DNA of 64,000 bases, from NCBI GenBank assembly GCA_949316235.1, contig OX438750.1, positions 21,144,865-21,208,864 on the forward strand, read 5' to 3'. Shown here piece by piece: positions 1 to 9,121 of this stretch. Position numbers and translations under genes: made by a program. A model generated the notes under the pieces. That model ran no database searches and was not told the origin of the DNA. It saw only the letters and a program-made list of their open reading frames with translations. This DNA is from Oegoconia quadripuncta (taxonomy: Eukaryota > Arthropoda > Insecta > Lepidoptera > Autostichidae). How positions within the stretch are numbered: position 1 is the stretch's first letter; the number at the start of each line of letters is the position of its first letter.

Positions 1-4
1 AATC

Positions 5-245
5 TTATTTTTTTTTTTTTTATATTTCGGACACTTACACCAGTCATCTAGTCCCAAACTAAGCAAAGCTTGTGCTATGGATGCTAGATAACGGATAAAC
101 ATACATAGATATTATGTAAACATCCAAGACTCGGGAAAAAATGTTGGTATTCATCACACAAACATTTACCTCTCGCGGGATTCGAACCCGCAACCGTTGA
201 TTTCGCTGATAGGGTCACTATCCACTACACCAATCGGTCGGTCGT
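5..245 (-). mobile_element. SINE family A, copy 1 (tRNA-derived)
   Basis: Near full-length copy of the commonest SINE in the window. On the minus strand it starts with a tRNA-like head holding a B-box GGTTCGAATCC, then a body with the words 'gtttgtgtgatgaat', 'tatccgttatctag' and 'gtgtaagtgtccgaaat', and ends in an A-rich tail (the T run at the window edge). The same order of words recurs in eight other places, so the head is not a functional tRNA gene. It faces copy 2 head to head across two exons of gene M. Confidence 0.8.
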
Positions 246-277
246 CCATTACGTGTTTCATTTATTTAGATATTTAC

Positions 278-422
278 CAGAATATTTGACATTGGTGATT
301 GAGCTTCGATCCCTCCACTTTTGCGAGCAGACCGGGCAAACGGATTTACGGATTGACCATCGAGGAATCTCCTCAGGTTCAGGGGTATCCGATTTTTTAA
401 AAGCTGGTATCCCGACGTGAAC
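278..422 (-). CDS. Gene M, internal exon (most 3' in window)
   Basis: Internal coding exon of a minus-strand gene I do not recognise. On the minus strand it is preceded by an acceptor ending 'ttatttgcag' and followed by the donor GTAAATATC. It is 145 bases, 48 codons plus one base, starting VHVGIPAFKKSD and containing EPEEIPRW, then CPVC (one CxxC pair), then QKWRDRSS. The phase fits the upstream exon 683-827, which ends exactly on a codon. The one-base overhang G must be completed by an exon beyond the left edge of the window. The peptide is charged and Pro/Ser-rich apart from the Cys pair, which might be half of a zinc site. The frame directly ahead of the acceptor has stops, as expected for intron. 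A second frame is also open here but does not fit the neighbouring exon. Confidence 0.7.
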
Positions 423-682
423 CTGCAAATAATCTTGATAGTTAATTAGATAGTTAATAAATAGAGATAGTACGCTAGGCGTCACGCAAACTCTAGATCT
501 TTGATCTTTATACCGACCCAATTTAAATGAAGTGTCTCTGGAGTACCTAGAGAGACTTGGATCTACTACTTTCAAGTCTTGTCTCTTGCAACTATGTCAT
601 CTCTACAGTCTTACACTGTTTTTTCGATAAGTACGATTTGAACTGATTCTGGAATGGATTTATTATTTGCATAGATACTAAC

Positions 683-827
683 CGGAGCAGGAGTGCTTGT
701 AGTGAAGGCCAGGATGGAGGGGATATCCATGTCCCGGCGAGTTGACATTCGAGACACTCGGGACCGGGACACACTTCTCTCTGTCATTCGCATACTCAAC
801 CCATGCATGCACGTTTCGCTTGATTGG
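683..827 (-). CDS. Gene M, internal exon
   Basis: Internal coding exon, minus strand, 145 bases. The acceptor is 'gatttattttctag' and the donor is GTTAGTATC. In the frame dictated by the flanking exons it reads one base plus 48 codons: QSSETCMHG, then a Ser/Arg run (ERSVSRSRVSRMSTRRD), then MDIPSILAF and TSTPAP. The leading C completes a Gly codon with the GG left by exon 3720-3845, and the last codon is complete, so it joins exon 278-422 in phase. The Ser-Arg run is of the kind often phosphorylated in disordered regions. A SINE A copy begins only about 23 bases upstream of its 3' splice site. Another frame is open but breaks the phase chain. Confidence 0.7.
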
Positions 828-850
828 CTAGAAAATAAATCAAACAATTA

Positions 851-1083
851 CGACCGTTTGGTGTAGTGGTGTAGTGGATAGTGACCCTGTCAGCGAAACC
901 AACGGTTGTAGGTTCGAATCCCGCGAAGGGTAAATGTTTGTGTGATGAGTATTCCCGAGTCATGGATGTTTATATAAATATTAATGTATGTTTATCCGTT
1001 ATCTAGTATCCATAGTACCTACAAGCTTTGCTTAATTTGGGACTAAATGATTGGTGTAAGTGTCCGAAATAATTATTTATTTA
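851..1083 (+). mobile_element. SINE family A, copy 2
   Basis: Full-length plus-strand copy. The head has a duplicated 'ggtgtagt' word, a B-box ggttcgaatcc at 911-921, the shared body words, and an A/T-rich tail after 'gtaagtgtccgaaat'. It is the closest visible relative of copy 1 and lies in inverted orientation to it, with the heads pointing at each other. Confidence 0.8.
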
Positions 1084-2062
1084 GTTAAAAATACTACAGT
1101 CGGGTACGCGGCTAGCGACGGTGGGACATCCAACCTCTTAACTTCTGCTATCCGGGTAACTGTTTAAATATAGGAGATATAAACCATTGAAATTACCTAC
1201 TTAGGTAAAACAAATGAACCCAGATACAAATAAAATGGGATATTTACGTAAAATGGTTTTTAGTTTCATAATAAGAAAATTACGATACCCATATCATATA
1301 AAAAGTGTAAGTCAATAGCTTGAGTTAAATAAACTTGTTCATTTAGTGTAGATAGCTAAGAAAACATCCGCACTGTGATGACCAAGTTCGGGGCCAGAGG
1401 CTCTCATGCACTTTCGCCGCAATAAACTTAGGCAGGCCTCAAGGCTCCTATACGCTCCCGCAGCAATGAGTTCAGGCGGACGTCAAGGCTGCAAACGCAG
1501 GGAAAATGTAATTTTCAGCATCTGCACAAGGTATTAGTTCACTCCTGGAGACAATGCACTACAGCATATACATTCGATTCCTTTGATCGAAATCGAAAAG
1601 TCAGTGTCGTTGTAATGAAAGGGTTTCTATTGATAAGTAATGCACAGCACAGCTAAGGTGCTTGCAAAATTAGTAATAATTACATGTTAATAACGGTCAG
1701 TATATGGACATTATCTTATAGATAGGTGCTATACAAATAATAATTAAGAACATTCCATCGTGATACCGACAAGTTGTCATAATTACAGAGACAATTACGG
1801 TGGGCCTTACGCTGCAAAACTGTGAGAAAGTTTAGTTAATAGTTACACGTAATAATTGAATTGAGAGTGAAAGCTGCACTTGGGAAAAAGAGCGTTTTTA
1901 ATAAATGCGCCTTTGTCAACTTGCTATTAATTCACTTCGTCTATCGTAAGTTGGTAGTGTAAATTGGTGGAAACTTAGTTTCCAATAAGATCAAATAATA
2001 ATAAGTTAAATCAAGACACTCGGTAGCATGTCAAGCCGAGCTCAACTAAAGGGAACTGGCGA
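1084..2062. other. Gene M intron, mostly featureless
   Basis: AT-rich intron sequence between gene M exons. Apart from the degenerate 44-bp duplication at 1400-1500 I see no coding, RNA or mobile signal. A short GC-richer patch near 1096-1150 is open in one plus frame but has no convincing support. Confidence 0.5.
1400..1503. repeat. Degenerate 44-bp tandem repeat, about 2.3 units
   Basis: Units begin with 'gctctcatgc' (1400), 'gctcctatacgc' (1444) and 'gctgcaaacgc' (1488), an exact 44-base spacing. Each full unit then carries a gc-rich 'ccgcaataaa/ccgcagcaat' block and ends in 'cgtcaag' or 'cctcaag'. The array is clearly more GC-rich than its surroundings. No second array of this unit was noticed. 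Confidence 0.55.
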
Positions 2063-2432
2063 CTTAGGCCGTATTAATAAACCATTCTCCAGATTAAGAA
2101 CAGTCTTGTGACCGGTCACAAGACTGTTCTTAATCTGGAGAAGAACAAGAGACCGGTCTCAAGTAAACGTGTTGATTAATAAACCTAACCTGAGACCTGA
2201 AAACCACGTGCATACTCAAGCAGTACTCACTTGAGAGGTGCGCGTATTAATAAACGAAACTCAAGACAGCACACAGCTGAGGCGAATACTTGAGAAGTGA
2301 TCTCAGCTGAGTAGACCTCAAGATTGGTTTATAAATTAGCACGGAGCTTGAAATAGCGTCAACTGCTTAAAACGCTTCTCGGTTGATGCAGGCTCAAAAC
2401 TTCTATTGAGATTGATTTAATACGGGCCTTAG
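2063..2432. mobile_element. Foldback/MITE-like element with 58-bp perfect palindrome
   Basis: The ends are short inverted repeats: left 'ttaggccgtattaa' and, on the other strand, right 'taaggcccgtattaa'. Inside, the word 'gtattaataaac' or a near copy recurs. At 2085-2142 there is a perfect inverted repeat with two 29-base arms and no spacer, centred on accggt at 2113/2114. No coding frame is present. A non-autonomous DNA element is the simplest reading; no target duplication is clear, so the class is open. Confidence 0.5.
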
Positions 2433-3719
2433 TAGCCTTATGTTATTGGTGGTGGTGTCTGTGTGGTCCGTATCTCATTCACAGGTCCCCTAACCATAGA
2501 CGGCGCTGAACACTTGACCGTCTTTCTTATCTAAGCAGGGTGGAAATTATAAATAATAGTTAAATATAAGAATTATTACGATATGTTATGCTTTATCTGA
2601 TGCCTGTCCTAGTCATATGCTGGACCTATACCTCTCCCCGTAATTGTAGATACCGACACATATTTAAGCGATCTCCGAGGGCTCCTGATTTTTGTTGTTC
2701 TTAATACATTTGAAGTTTTTCCTATATTTTCCACTCGTTAATTACAGATAATAGTTCCTATATTCTGGGACGCTAACAGTTTTGATTTTTGTGCATATTT
2801 TGCATCCAATTTCTAAAAACTGCTATAACGACTTATGTATGACTTTAAAAAATTCAACATTTCGGATATCTAGGACGTTTATTTTTAACTTTTATATATC
2901 GTTTCTTGTTGACGTGTATAGGTTCGATGTCAGTACAAATCCTTAACGTCGTAAGTGAGGTAGAGTTTTGTATGAAGAAATTAATTTTTACCGCAAACTT
3001 ATTGTTTCTATCCTGTTATTACTTTCATAAAGTACTAGTCCATACTGTTTAACGCAATTCTCTTCCGAGCTGTGTTTTATGCGAGAATTATGGCCATGAG
3101 AAAGATAGATTAGTCTTATTTTTAGCTGATTATCAGCAGTAATGAAAAAGTAAAGTTCATGGCCTCTATAAATATTATTTTCGGTCCCAGTTTTCATATT
3201 TTAGACATACCTACTTAATGCCGTACAAGGTTGATTTTCATTAGTTAGTAAAAAACTATAGCCCTTTTAAAAATATTTAAGCAATTTATTTTCTATTCTT
3301 CTAGAATACGGTATAGCTTAACTTTTAAAACAGGTGAGGGTTTCAGGGTTTCCAAAATTACGAATCTTTAACAGGCGGTGTATTTGTAGGAGCAAAATTA
3401 TTAAGATGTTCATATTCTTTTAAGTCAAAAACCACGGTATTTTTTTCTTCTGCTGCACTACTATGTCTATCGATCGTTAACACGTGGTGCCGATCTTCAA
3501 TAGAGTCTAATTTGTTGTACTGACTGGGTGAAATTTACCCCTCTGGCCATGTAGTCCGACAGCATGGTCCGACCGGTCGAATGATTAGGATTTTTAAAAC
3601 TTCGTAGTTCGATAGGTCGGACTTTATAGCCATATTGATGCCAGTCTTATATAAAATGTTGGTTTATTCTTCTTCGTTCCACAAGCCCCCTTCGCATAAA
3701 TAGCACGAAACGCCCTTAC
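2433..3719. other. Gene M intron
   Basis: AT-rich intron between exons 683-827 and 3720-3845. A patch near 2455-2520 and another near 2630-2690 have splice-like ends on the minus strand, but neither can be inserted between the flanking gene M exons without breaking the frame, so I do not call them exons. Confidence 0.5.
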
Positions 3720-3845
3720 CCGTCATCTGAAACATCATCACGAGGCAACTCGAGGGTCTTGGCTCGTACTTCGTTCTCCAGCACACGGCTACGAGCGCGA
3801 ACCATGTCCAACAATAGAGTACTGTTGCCTCCCAAATCGTCCGTC
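3720..3845 (-). CDS. Gene M, internal exon
   Basis: Internal coding exon, minus strand, 126 bases. It follows an acceptor 'ttaattgcag' and is closed by the strong donor GTAAGGGCG. The frame is one base, 41 codons, two bases: it begins TDDLGGNSTLLLDMV, continues RARSRVLENEVRAK and ends LPRDDVSDD. The Leu/Arg/Glu middle could form a short helix; the ends are acidic and flexible. The first base completes a Glu codon begun as GA by exon 4517-4702, and the terminal GG is completed to Gly by the C of exon 683-827. It is clearly more GC-rich than the surrounding intron. No gene family is recognised. Confidence 0.75.
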
Positions 3846-4516
3846 CTGCAATTAAACGGCTTCAAAATTTGGAGGCATCGTCAGATATTCAGAGTGAATA
3901 GTGCATAATATAGATATATACTTAAAACAATGAATGAATGATCAATTCCATACAATAATAACTATAAATGGAAAATTTGCAAAACCCGCGACAACATTTA
4001 TTGAACAAAATTGATTAGGTATATCGTCCACGTAGGCCTAGACCACAATTATCAAACATGCCTAAGAACTATTTCCGGGTTTCTTTAAATAAATATTTAT
4101 AAATCTTCGCGGACAAAATGGTTACAATTTGATTTTTTGTGCGGCTTTCAAAAATTTGGTCATCTGCGCACATCACAAAGACATCTAATTAACTTTATTG
4201 TTTTTGAAGTACTATTTATGGCCCTTGTAAAATTCGGTGGCACTACTTATGCACAATTTTATGGGATATAAATTATAATCAAAAGCAGTTTTCTGTGTAT
4301 GAGAATGAGGATTCCAGCAACACGTGACGCCAGAATGCTAACTTAAAATATTGAATAACTCTATAAACTACAGTGGATCATTTTATTTCCTTTGCCCCTA
4401 TTTGGCACCCTATTTTTCAGCACAGTTTTTTGAAATGGTCTAAATAGCTGAACTCCACTTTGTGTATTCTAGCATCACGTACCTATGTAACGGGCTCGCT
4501 GAATGTAGATACTCAC

Positions 4517-4702
4517 TCTTGGATTAGGTTACTTTTGTACAATTCGCTCTGGTGTGACAGCAAGGTGCGAGCACTGGTGTCTGACGCCAAGTTTGATGAC
4601 GTAGAGCTCTCGCGATTGGCTCTCATTCGCATCAACAGGGACGTATAAGGTGTCGAATCGTTGCTCAAGAATGAAATACGGGGCACCTCGTCTTCCTTTG
4701 GC
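4517..4702 (-). CDS. Gene M, internal exon
   Basis: Internal coding exon, minus strand, 186 bases, closed by a consensus donor GTGAGTATC. The acceptor is less certain: 'ttaattcctaaag' gives the start used here, and 'ccaaag' eight bases further in is the alternative. The frame is one base, 61 codons, two bases: PKEDEVPRISFLSND, TPYTSLLMRMRAN, then the Ser/Thr-rich RESSTSSNLASDTSAR and SHQSELYKSNLIQ. The GA overhang joins the G of exon 3720-3845 to give Glu. The composition is that of a disordered, phosphorylatable linker. A second minus frame is open up to an internal AAAA-GTAAC, but the frame given here reaches the better donor. Confidence 0.68.
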
Positions 4703-5904
4703 CTTTAGGAATTAATATATTCAATAATAACATAATTCTACTCGTATAAAGTTCATGTTATTTCTGGACTTTTCTTCACGCGCCAAGACACAATAGAATT
4801 TTATTTTTTATCTACGATACGGTCGTATTTGGCGATTGAAGGGCATTATGTTTTCTCTAATCTTTTTGACAGATTTATTAATAGAACTTTTCATTCTAGA
4901 AACTGTAGTAATTCTGCCTTGATCTGATGCCATTTATGCCTTGGAATTTAATTTGTTACAAAGTAATTAGGTTTATCTACAGCACAAAAGAAACAAATTT
5001 TTAAATGTGTCAGATTTACACTTTGTAGAATACAAAGTGTTTACGAGTACTCTTTGATTTAATTTGGTCGGTAAAATAAGTAATACATAAACACTTAGGA
5101 TATGTAAATGTAATAAACATTGTGCTTTCCAATTTCAATAACCTATAAACGATTGTTAGTGGTTTTACGAGAGGCGAGAGGTTGAGTCTCGATGCGAGGT
5201 GCAGGGTTGACTGTTTTTTGCTATCCGTGAGTCACAGAGTGACTCATCGGTTTGTTCCTACGCTAAGATAACCACGACTATTGCGTCCTAAAGAAGGCCT
5301 TGACTCTGTATAAATAGGGCACTCTGTGATTACACAAATCGACTTTACAAAGAGGAGGCACCGAGTTCGATTCCTAGCGGAGTATAAAGATGTTTAGTAC
5401 TCATCAGAAATGTACAATTAAAACTGATGGTAGCTACAGCGTCTGACCATGTATGGCACTTAGAGCAAAAGCAAATCAAAAGATCAAAATAGTATGTTTT
5501 GTGGGAGCTTATGTTAGATGTCAAATTAAGATGATAGTCATTATTTTCTTTAATAATGAGTGAAATTTGATTATATAAATTATTACATTCACTTTACATG
5601 AAATTCATCAAGAAAGCAGGGAAAAGTGTACCCACACCGCCTACGCCCCTGTATATTCCCCGTATAACGTATGTAGTAGACTGCGGAACAATTACCTAGG
5701 TGGGCTGTCGGTAATTTTTTATCTTAAAAGTCATCAGCTCACATTAGTCTACTGCTCCACTGGTTAGTAGGTTGTTTATAAGGCGAGCTTTATTTCTATT
5801 TCTAGCGTAAAATTTATGGAAGTTTTATTGACACTAACATTAATTTTTCTTTTCTTTTAGCTAGGTATACCTATTATATATCTTTGTTCTTAGCTTTCAA
5901 CGAA
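4703..5904. other. Gene M intron with small hairpins
   Basis: AT-rich intron. It holds two small perfect hairpins (tacaaagtgt arms near 5018-5040; gagtcac-aga-gtgactc at 5228-5244) and a B-box-like word 'gagttcgattcct' near 5357-5369 that may be the remains of a SINE head. Nothing else is recognisable. Confidence 0.4.
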
Positions 5905-6785
5905 AGACGAACTTGTTTTTGCCTGTAATTTGACATGGGTATACATATTAATCACGCCGACGAACCGGTAAAATAAAATTTTCAAAAATATTTTTTTTGG
6001 TTCCTCCCTACACGTAAAGTGGAGATGAATTTCCTGTTATTGTTGTATCCCAACATGTGGGGGTGTCGTTGGATAGGTTTTTCAAAAATATTACAGTTTA
6101 TTTTACACAGTTTTTCGATTTAGTGACCCGTTTAAGAAATATTAAGCTTTAAAGTGCTAATTTTTCTTCGAGCAAAGTGTGGGCCCCTTAAAAGCTAAAC
6201 GGTTGGTGTTGGATACGTGAAAAAATTCACGGCAGTAGTAGGTATATAATATACTACCGCATGACTTTTTTACCGAAAGGAAAAAATAGGGCATATTAGA
6301 TGAGTGAAATAGAAGTTATTGGCATAGGTAGCTTAATTTTTTTTCAAAAACGCAAGCGCCAGCCGGGGTTTGATATGCGACTGGTGTACGGTGAGGTGGT
6401 TAGGATTCCTATCATGCGAAATTTATTTGGATCTCATATTTTCTCCATGTTTTCTTTATTTATTTAATTTAATGATGTAATTATGTGGAATAGGCTACAA
6501 ACGCGACCGTGAAATGACACAATTAACGCTATTATAATTAACAATTAATTCTATGATAAAAAAAAAGTGCATAAAAAAAAAAGATAGTTTTGATAAAAAA
6601 AATTAAACTACCAATGCCAATACCTTCTATTTCACTTACCTAATAAATATGCCCTACTTTTTCCTTACGGTAAAAAAACTCATCCTGTATAACGAAGTTA
6701 AAAGGAAAACTATCACTGCTAAGTTGGTTTTACAAGTTAATGACTAATATTCGAAAAACGAATAAAATACATTTTCCGTTGAACA
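5905..6785 (+). repeat. Common lepidopteran interspersed repeat (family F), copy 1, split by a MITE
   Basis: Contains the ordered words 'tatacatattaatcacgc', 'ccctacacgtaaagtgg', 'gtgtcgttggatagg', 'ggatacgtgaaaaaattca' and 'ggaaaactatcactgc'. I recognise this order from a very abundant repeat of moth and butterfly genomes. The same order occurs at 7870-8560. Here the element is interrupted at 6252-6689 by a MITE, and the two halves resume the order on either side. Confidence 0.6.
6252..6689. mobile_element. TA-flanked MITE (Tc1/mariner-like ends), nested in family F
   Basis: 438-bp element flanked by TA on both sides (6250-6251, 6690-6691). The left part includes 'ttttttaccgaaaggaaaa', 'tagggcatatta', 'gtgaaatagaag' and 'ttggcataggtag'. 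The right end holds the same series inverted, ending in 'ggtaaaaaaactcatcctgta'. The inverted arms exceed 90 bases with scattered mismatches. No transposase frame remains. Confidence 0.65.
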
Positions 6786-6893
6786 CTATTTATCAAAGAA
6801 AAAAAGCCGCCATCTGGGACCCCCTGATGCAGCTCGTCCCAAAATTCAAACTAGTTTTAACGTTCGTAATAAAGTAACGCTATGTTTACTCAC

Positions 6894-6974
6894 AGTGAAA
6901 GATTCCTTGATGAGTACAGTTTTGTGTATCTCGCTTTCCAGTCTCCATCCTTCCTCCAGGGGGTCGTGACATTT
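6894..6974 (-). CDS. Gene M, internal exon (frame uncertain)
   Basis: 81-base exon candidate on the minus strand with good sites on both sides: acceptor 'aaattattctag', donor GTGAGTAAAC. Two frames can continue into exon 4517-4702. With the 4702 acceptor the exon reads NVTTPWRKDGDWKARYTKLY and ends NLS, leaving two bases. With the alternative inner acceptor it reads KCHDPLEEGWRLESEIHK and ends KESFT on a whole codon. I prefer the first because its acceptor has the better pyrimidine context, but cannot exclude the second. It sits in a 386-base gap between two MITEs and is more GC-rich than either flank. Confidence 0.55.
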
Positions 6975-7075
6975 CTAGAATAATTTAAAGCATTAGAGAA
7001 ATGATTGTCTCGATACAACATATTATAATATGCTCTCGATACTGCAAATTACAAATATGCTGTATATTATACATA

Positions 7076-7523
7076 CAGGGTGAAATTTAATTCGTGTAAT
7101 TCCTGTTTACTGGTGACTCCACTCCTGATTACGAACAACTTTCCACTAGGAACTATAGCCAAACTCAGCCGAAAATTGTTGGACTTCCATACTAAACGGT
7201 GGTTCAGAATGGTTTACCTACTTTATTTTTTTCTACGCACAACGGGTTAGCACTTGATCCCAGTCACACCTGATGTTAAGTGAAGATGAAACTACTTATA
7301 AACGTGAAGATTAGGGCAGAGGTGGAAGCGTACGGACCCGGAAATCTTATTTGGGGGACTGGCTATCTTATCTCTGATAACCGGAACACAACAATGCTAT
7401 TGTTTGTATGGGTAAACGAAATTTTTTTGATCGAATTCGACTATGGTTCCTTAGGAAAAGTTGTTCGTAATCAAGAGTGGCGTCACCAGTTAATGGGAAT
7501 TACACGAACTTAAATTCACCCTG
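7076..7523. mobile_element. TA-flanked MITE with ~110-bp inverted ends, carrying a nested SINE B
   Basis: The ends are CAGGGTG...CACCCTG with TA at 7074-7075 and 7524-7525. The arms match imperfectly for about 110 bases ('gtgtaattcc', 'ctggtgac', 'gattacgaacaact' and their inverses). A SINE B fragment at about 7226-7398 has inserted into the centre, so the MITE is older than that insertion. No transposase remains. Confidence 0.65.
7226..7398 (-). mobile_element. SINE family B, 3' fragment
   Basis: Minus-strand fragment with the words 'cacctgatgttaagtgaaga', 'ggcagaggtggaagcgta', 'acccggaaat', 'ggactggctatctta' and 'ctgataaccggaacacaac', in the same order as the complete copy at 41214-41549. 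It is inserted in the MITE above. Confidence 0.7.
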
Positions 7524-7595
7524 TATAAAATATGTTATATCGAGAGTTATCATTTCAATACCTATGACCTGCCATTTGTCGTTCCTCCATTTTAC

Positions 7596-7685
7596 TCGTA
7601 CTCATACGCAGCAAGAGCTCGATGTTTTCTTATACTTTCCGGAGCAAAATATGTGCGAATACATCTTAGGTCATACATTTGATCG
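7596..7685 (-). CDS. Gene M, possible additional exon
   Basis: Weak candidate. On the minus strand the frame DQMYDLRCIRTYFAPES then RKHRALAAYEY is open over 90 bases, and a donor GTAAAATGG leaves two bases (GA) that would join the first base of exon 6894-6974 in its preferred frame to give Glu. The acceptor 'tatacataag' has a poor pyrimidine tract. The phase match and the gene-like peptide favour it, while the sites do not. A start at the internal ATG is also possible. Confidence 0.28.
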
Positions 7686-7869
7686 CTTATGTATAATACA
7701 TAAATAACTTATCGCACATCCAAATAATCGGCTCTGTAGTCAATAATGTCTTACGGTGAGTTTATTTATTACTGTCGTTTCAATCAATCAATAATGCTTT
7801 ATTTCAAAGGTAAAAATTACATTTGAAAATAGTCACTTTTTTGAGGCTACCGGGCGAGCTTTGATAAGA

Positions 7870-8560
7870 ATCCCAAAAAACTTAAAATTGTTCTTTTTTG
7901 GGTTCCTTAGTCAACATGCAACCCTTTCGTTTCGCTTGTCTGTCTGTCTATTCGCGGCTTAGCTCAGAGGCTCTTTGTATTAGATGGTTGTAATTTGGCG
8001 TGGTTATACATATTAATCACGCTCACAAAGTGAAAAAATAAAATCATTAACCTTGACGACCGCTTGGTGTAGTGGATAGTGGCGCTGTAAGCGAAACCAA
8101 CGCTTGCGGGTTCGAATCCCGTTAGGGGTAAATGTTTGTATGATGAATATGAACATTAATTGCCGAGTCGTGGATGTATCCATGGTACAAGCTTTCCTTA
8201 GTGTGGGGCTAGATGATTTGGTGTAAGTGCCCGAAACATTTATTTTATTATATAAAAGAAAAAAAAATTTTGGGTAAAACGTAAAAAGTGAATGATTTAT
8301 TTTTATTTTTATACCCCATCGTATGAGAGTATCGTTGGATAGTCTTTCAAAAATATTAGAGGTTATCTTGAACGCTTTGGGATACGTGAAAAAACTCATG
8401 GCAGTTAAAACGAAAACTATCACAGCAAGGTAGGCTTTATAATTTAGGAGTAAGAGTCAAAAAATATTTAACAACAGACAAAAAACCCCATCACAAGTCC
8501 ACCTATTATATGCACCTACAATGCACGTGGCCCGACACGAACTTGATCGCCTATAGGTAA
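7870..8560 (+). repeat. Family F interspersed repeat, copy 2, split by SINE A
   Basis: Starts near 'gggttccttagtcaac' and 'cttgtctgtctgtcta', runs through 'tatacatattaatcacgc' and, after the SINE A insertion, 'gtatcgttggatag', 'gggatacgtgaaaaaactca' and 'gaaaactatcacagc', and ends near 'cccgacacgaacttgatcgcc'. It shares its order with copy 1 at 5905-6785. The ORF-like stretch on the minus strand inside it is a by-product of the repeat. Confidence 0.6.
8055..8255 (+). mobile_element. SINE family A, copy 3
   Basis: Full-length SINE A with head 'gcttggtgtagtggatagtg', B-box ggttcgaatcc, body, and tail after 'gtaagtgcccgaaac'. It is inserted into family F copy 2. Confidence 0.8.
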
Positions 8561-8726
8561 ATAAGTAGCTTAACAATCGAGCAGCAAGTTGCATGCATCT
8601 TTTTCATTTCACGCAAGTTTTATCGCTCATGTAATCGAAAATCGCGCACAATTGGCATTTAATAGGTAATAATCCTATTTATCAAAGGCTAAGTTTTGGA
8701 TATCAGTAGGAACCTTATTGTAACAA

Positions 8727-8835
8727 CATTATCAGTACGTAATCCCACTGCAGGGATATAGACCTTCCCTCATGTTGAGGGAGTGTGGGCCCGCCACGCC
8801 ACGCTGGCCCAATGCGGGTGGTGGCCAACAGCGTT
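8727..8835 (-). mobile_element. SINE family C, 3' fragment
   Basis: Inverse of the 3' part of the copy at 18070-18400: 'cactgcagggatatagacct', 'ccctcatg', 'gagggagtgtgggcc', 'ccacgctggcc' and 'aatgcgggt'. Confidence 0.65.
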
Positions 8836-9121
8836 TCATAGTGTTTAAAATAAACAATTTAAGATTAAACACCATTCTTTTAAATAATTTTAATGTGTAT
8901 AGGTATGCTAGTGTAGCCGTAAAGTTAAATTTGAATTTGTTGTAACAACCTCAAAACAACTGTGAAACGCCCTAACGTGATGACGCCCTAAGTGTAAGCA
9001 TTCTATTACTTTGAGGTCAGGTAATTCATATTTTTGGTAGGTACTCGTACGCTTTTTGTATATACATAACTGCTCGTATGCATAATAATAACTCTATCTA
9101 TTTATTTAAAGTAGATACGTA

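Noticed and set aside
165..245. tRNA gene on the minus strand
   Set aside because: The B-box and head are shared with eight other copies that carry the same non-tRNA body, and the cloverleaf stems are not conserved. It is a SINE head; the same applies to the heads at 851, 8055, 13970, 18070 and 41214.
2455..2690. Extra gene M exons near 2455-2520 and 2630-2690
   Set aside because: Both have splice-like ends, but inserting either between exons 3720-3845 and 683-827 introduces a stop or breaks the phase.
8013..8423. 136-codon minus-strand frame
   Set aside because: It lies wholly inside family F copy 2 and the SINE A inserted in it.
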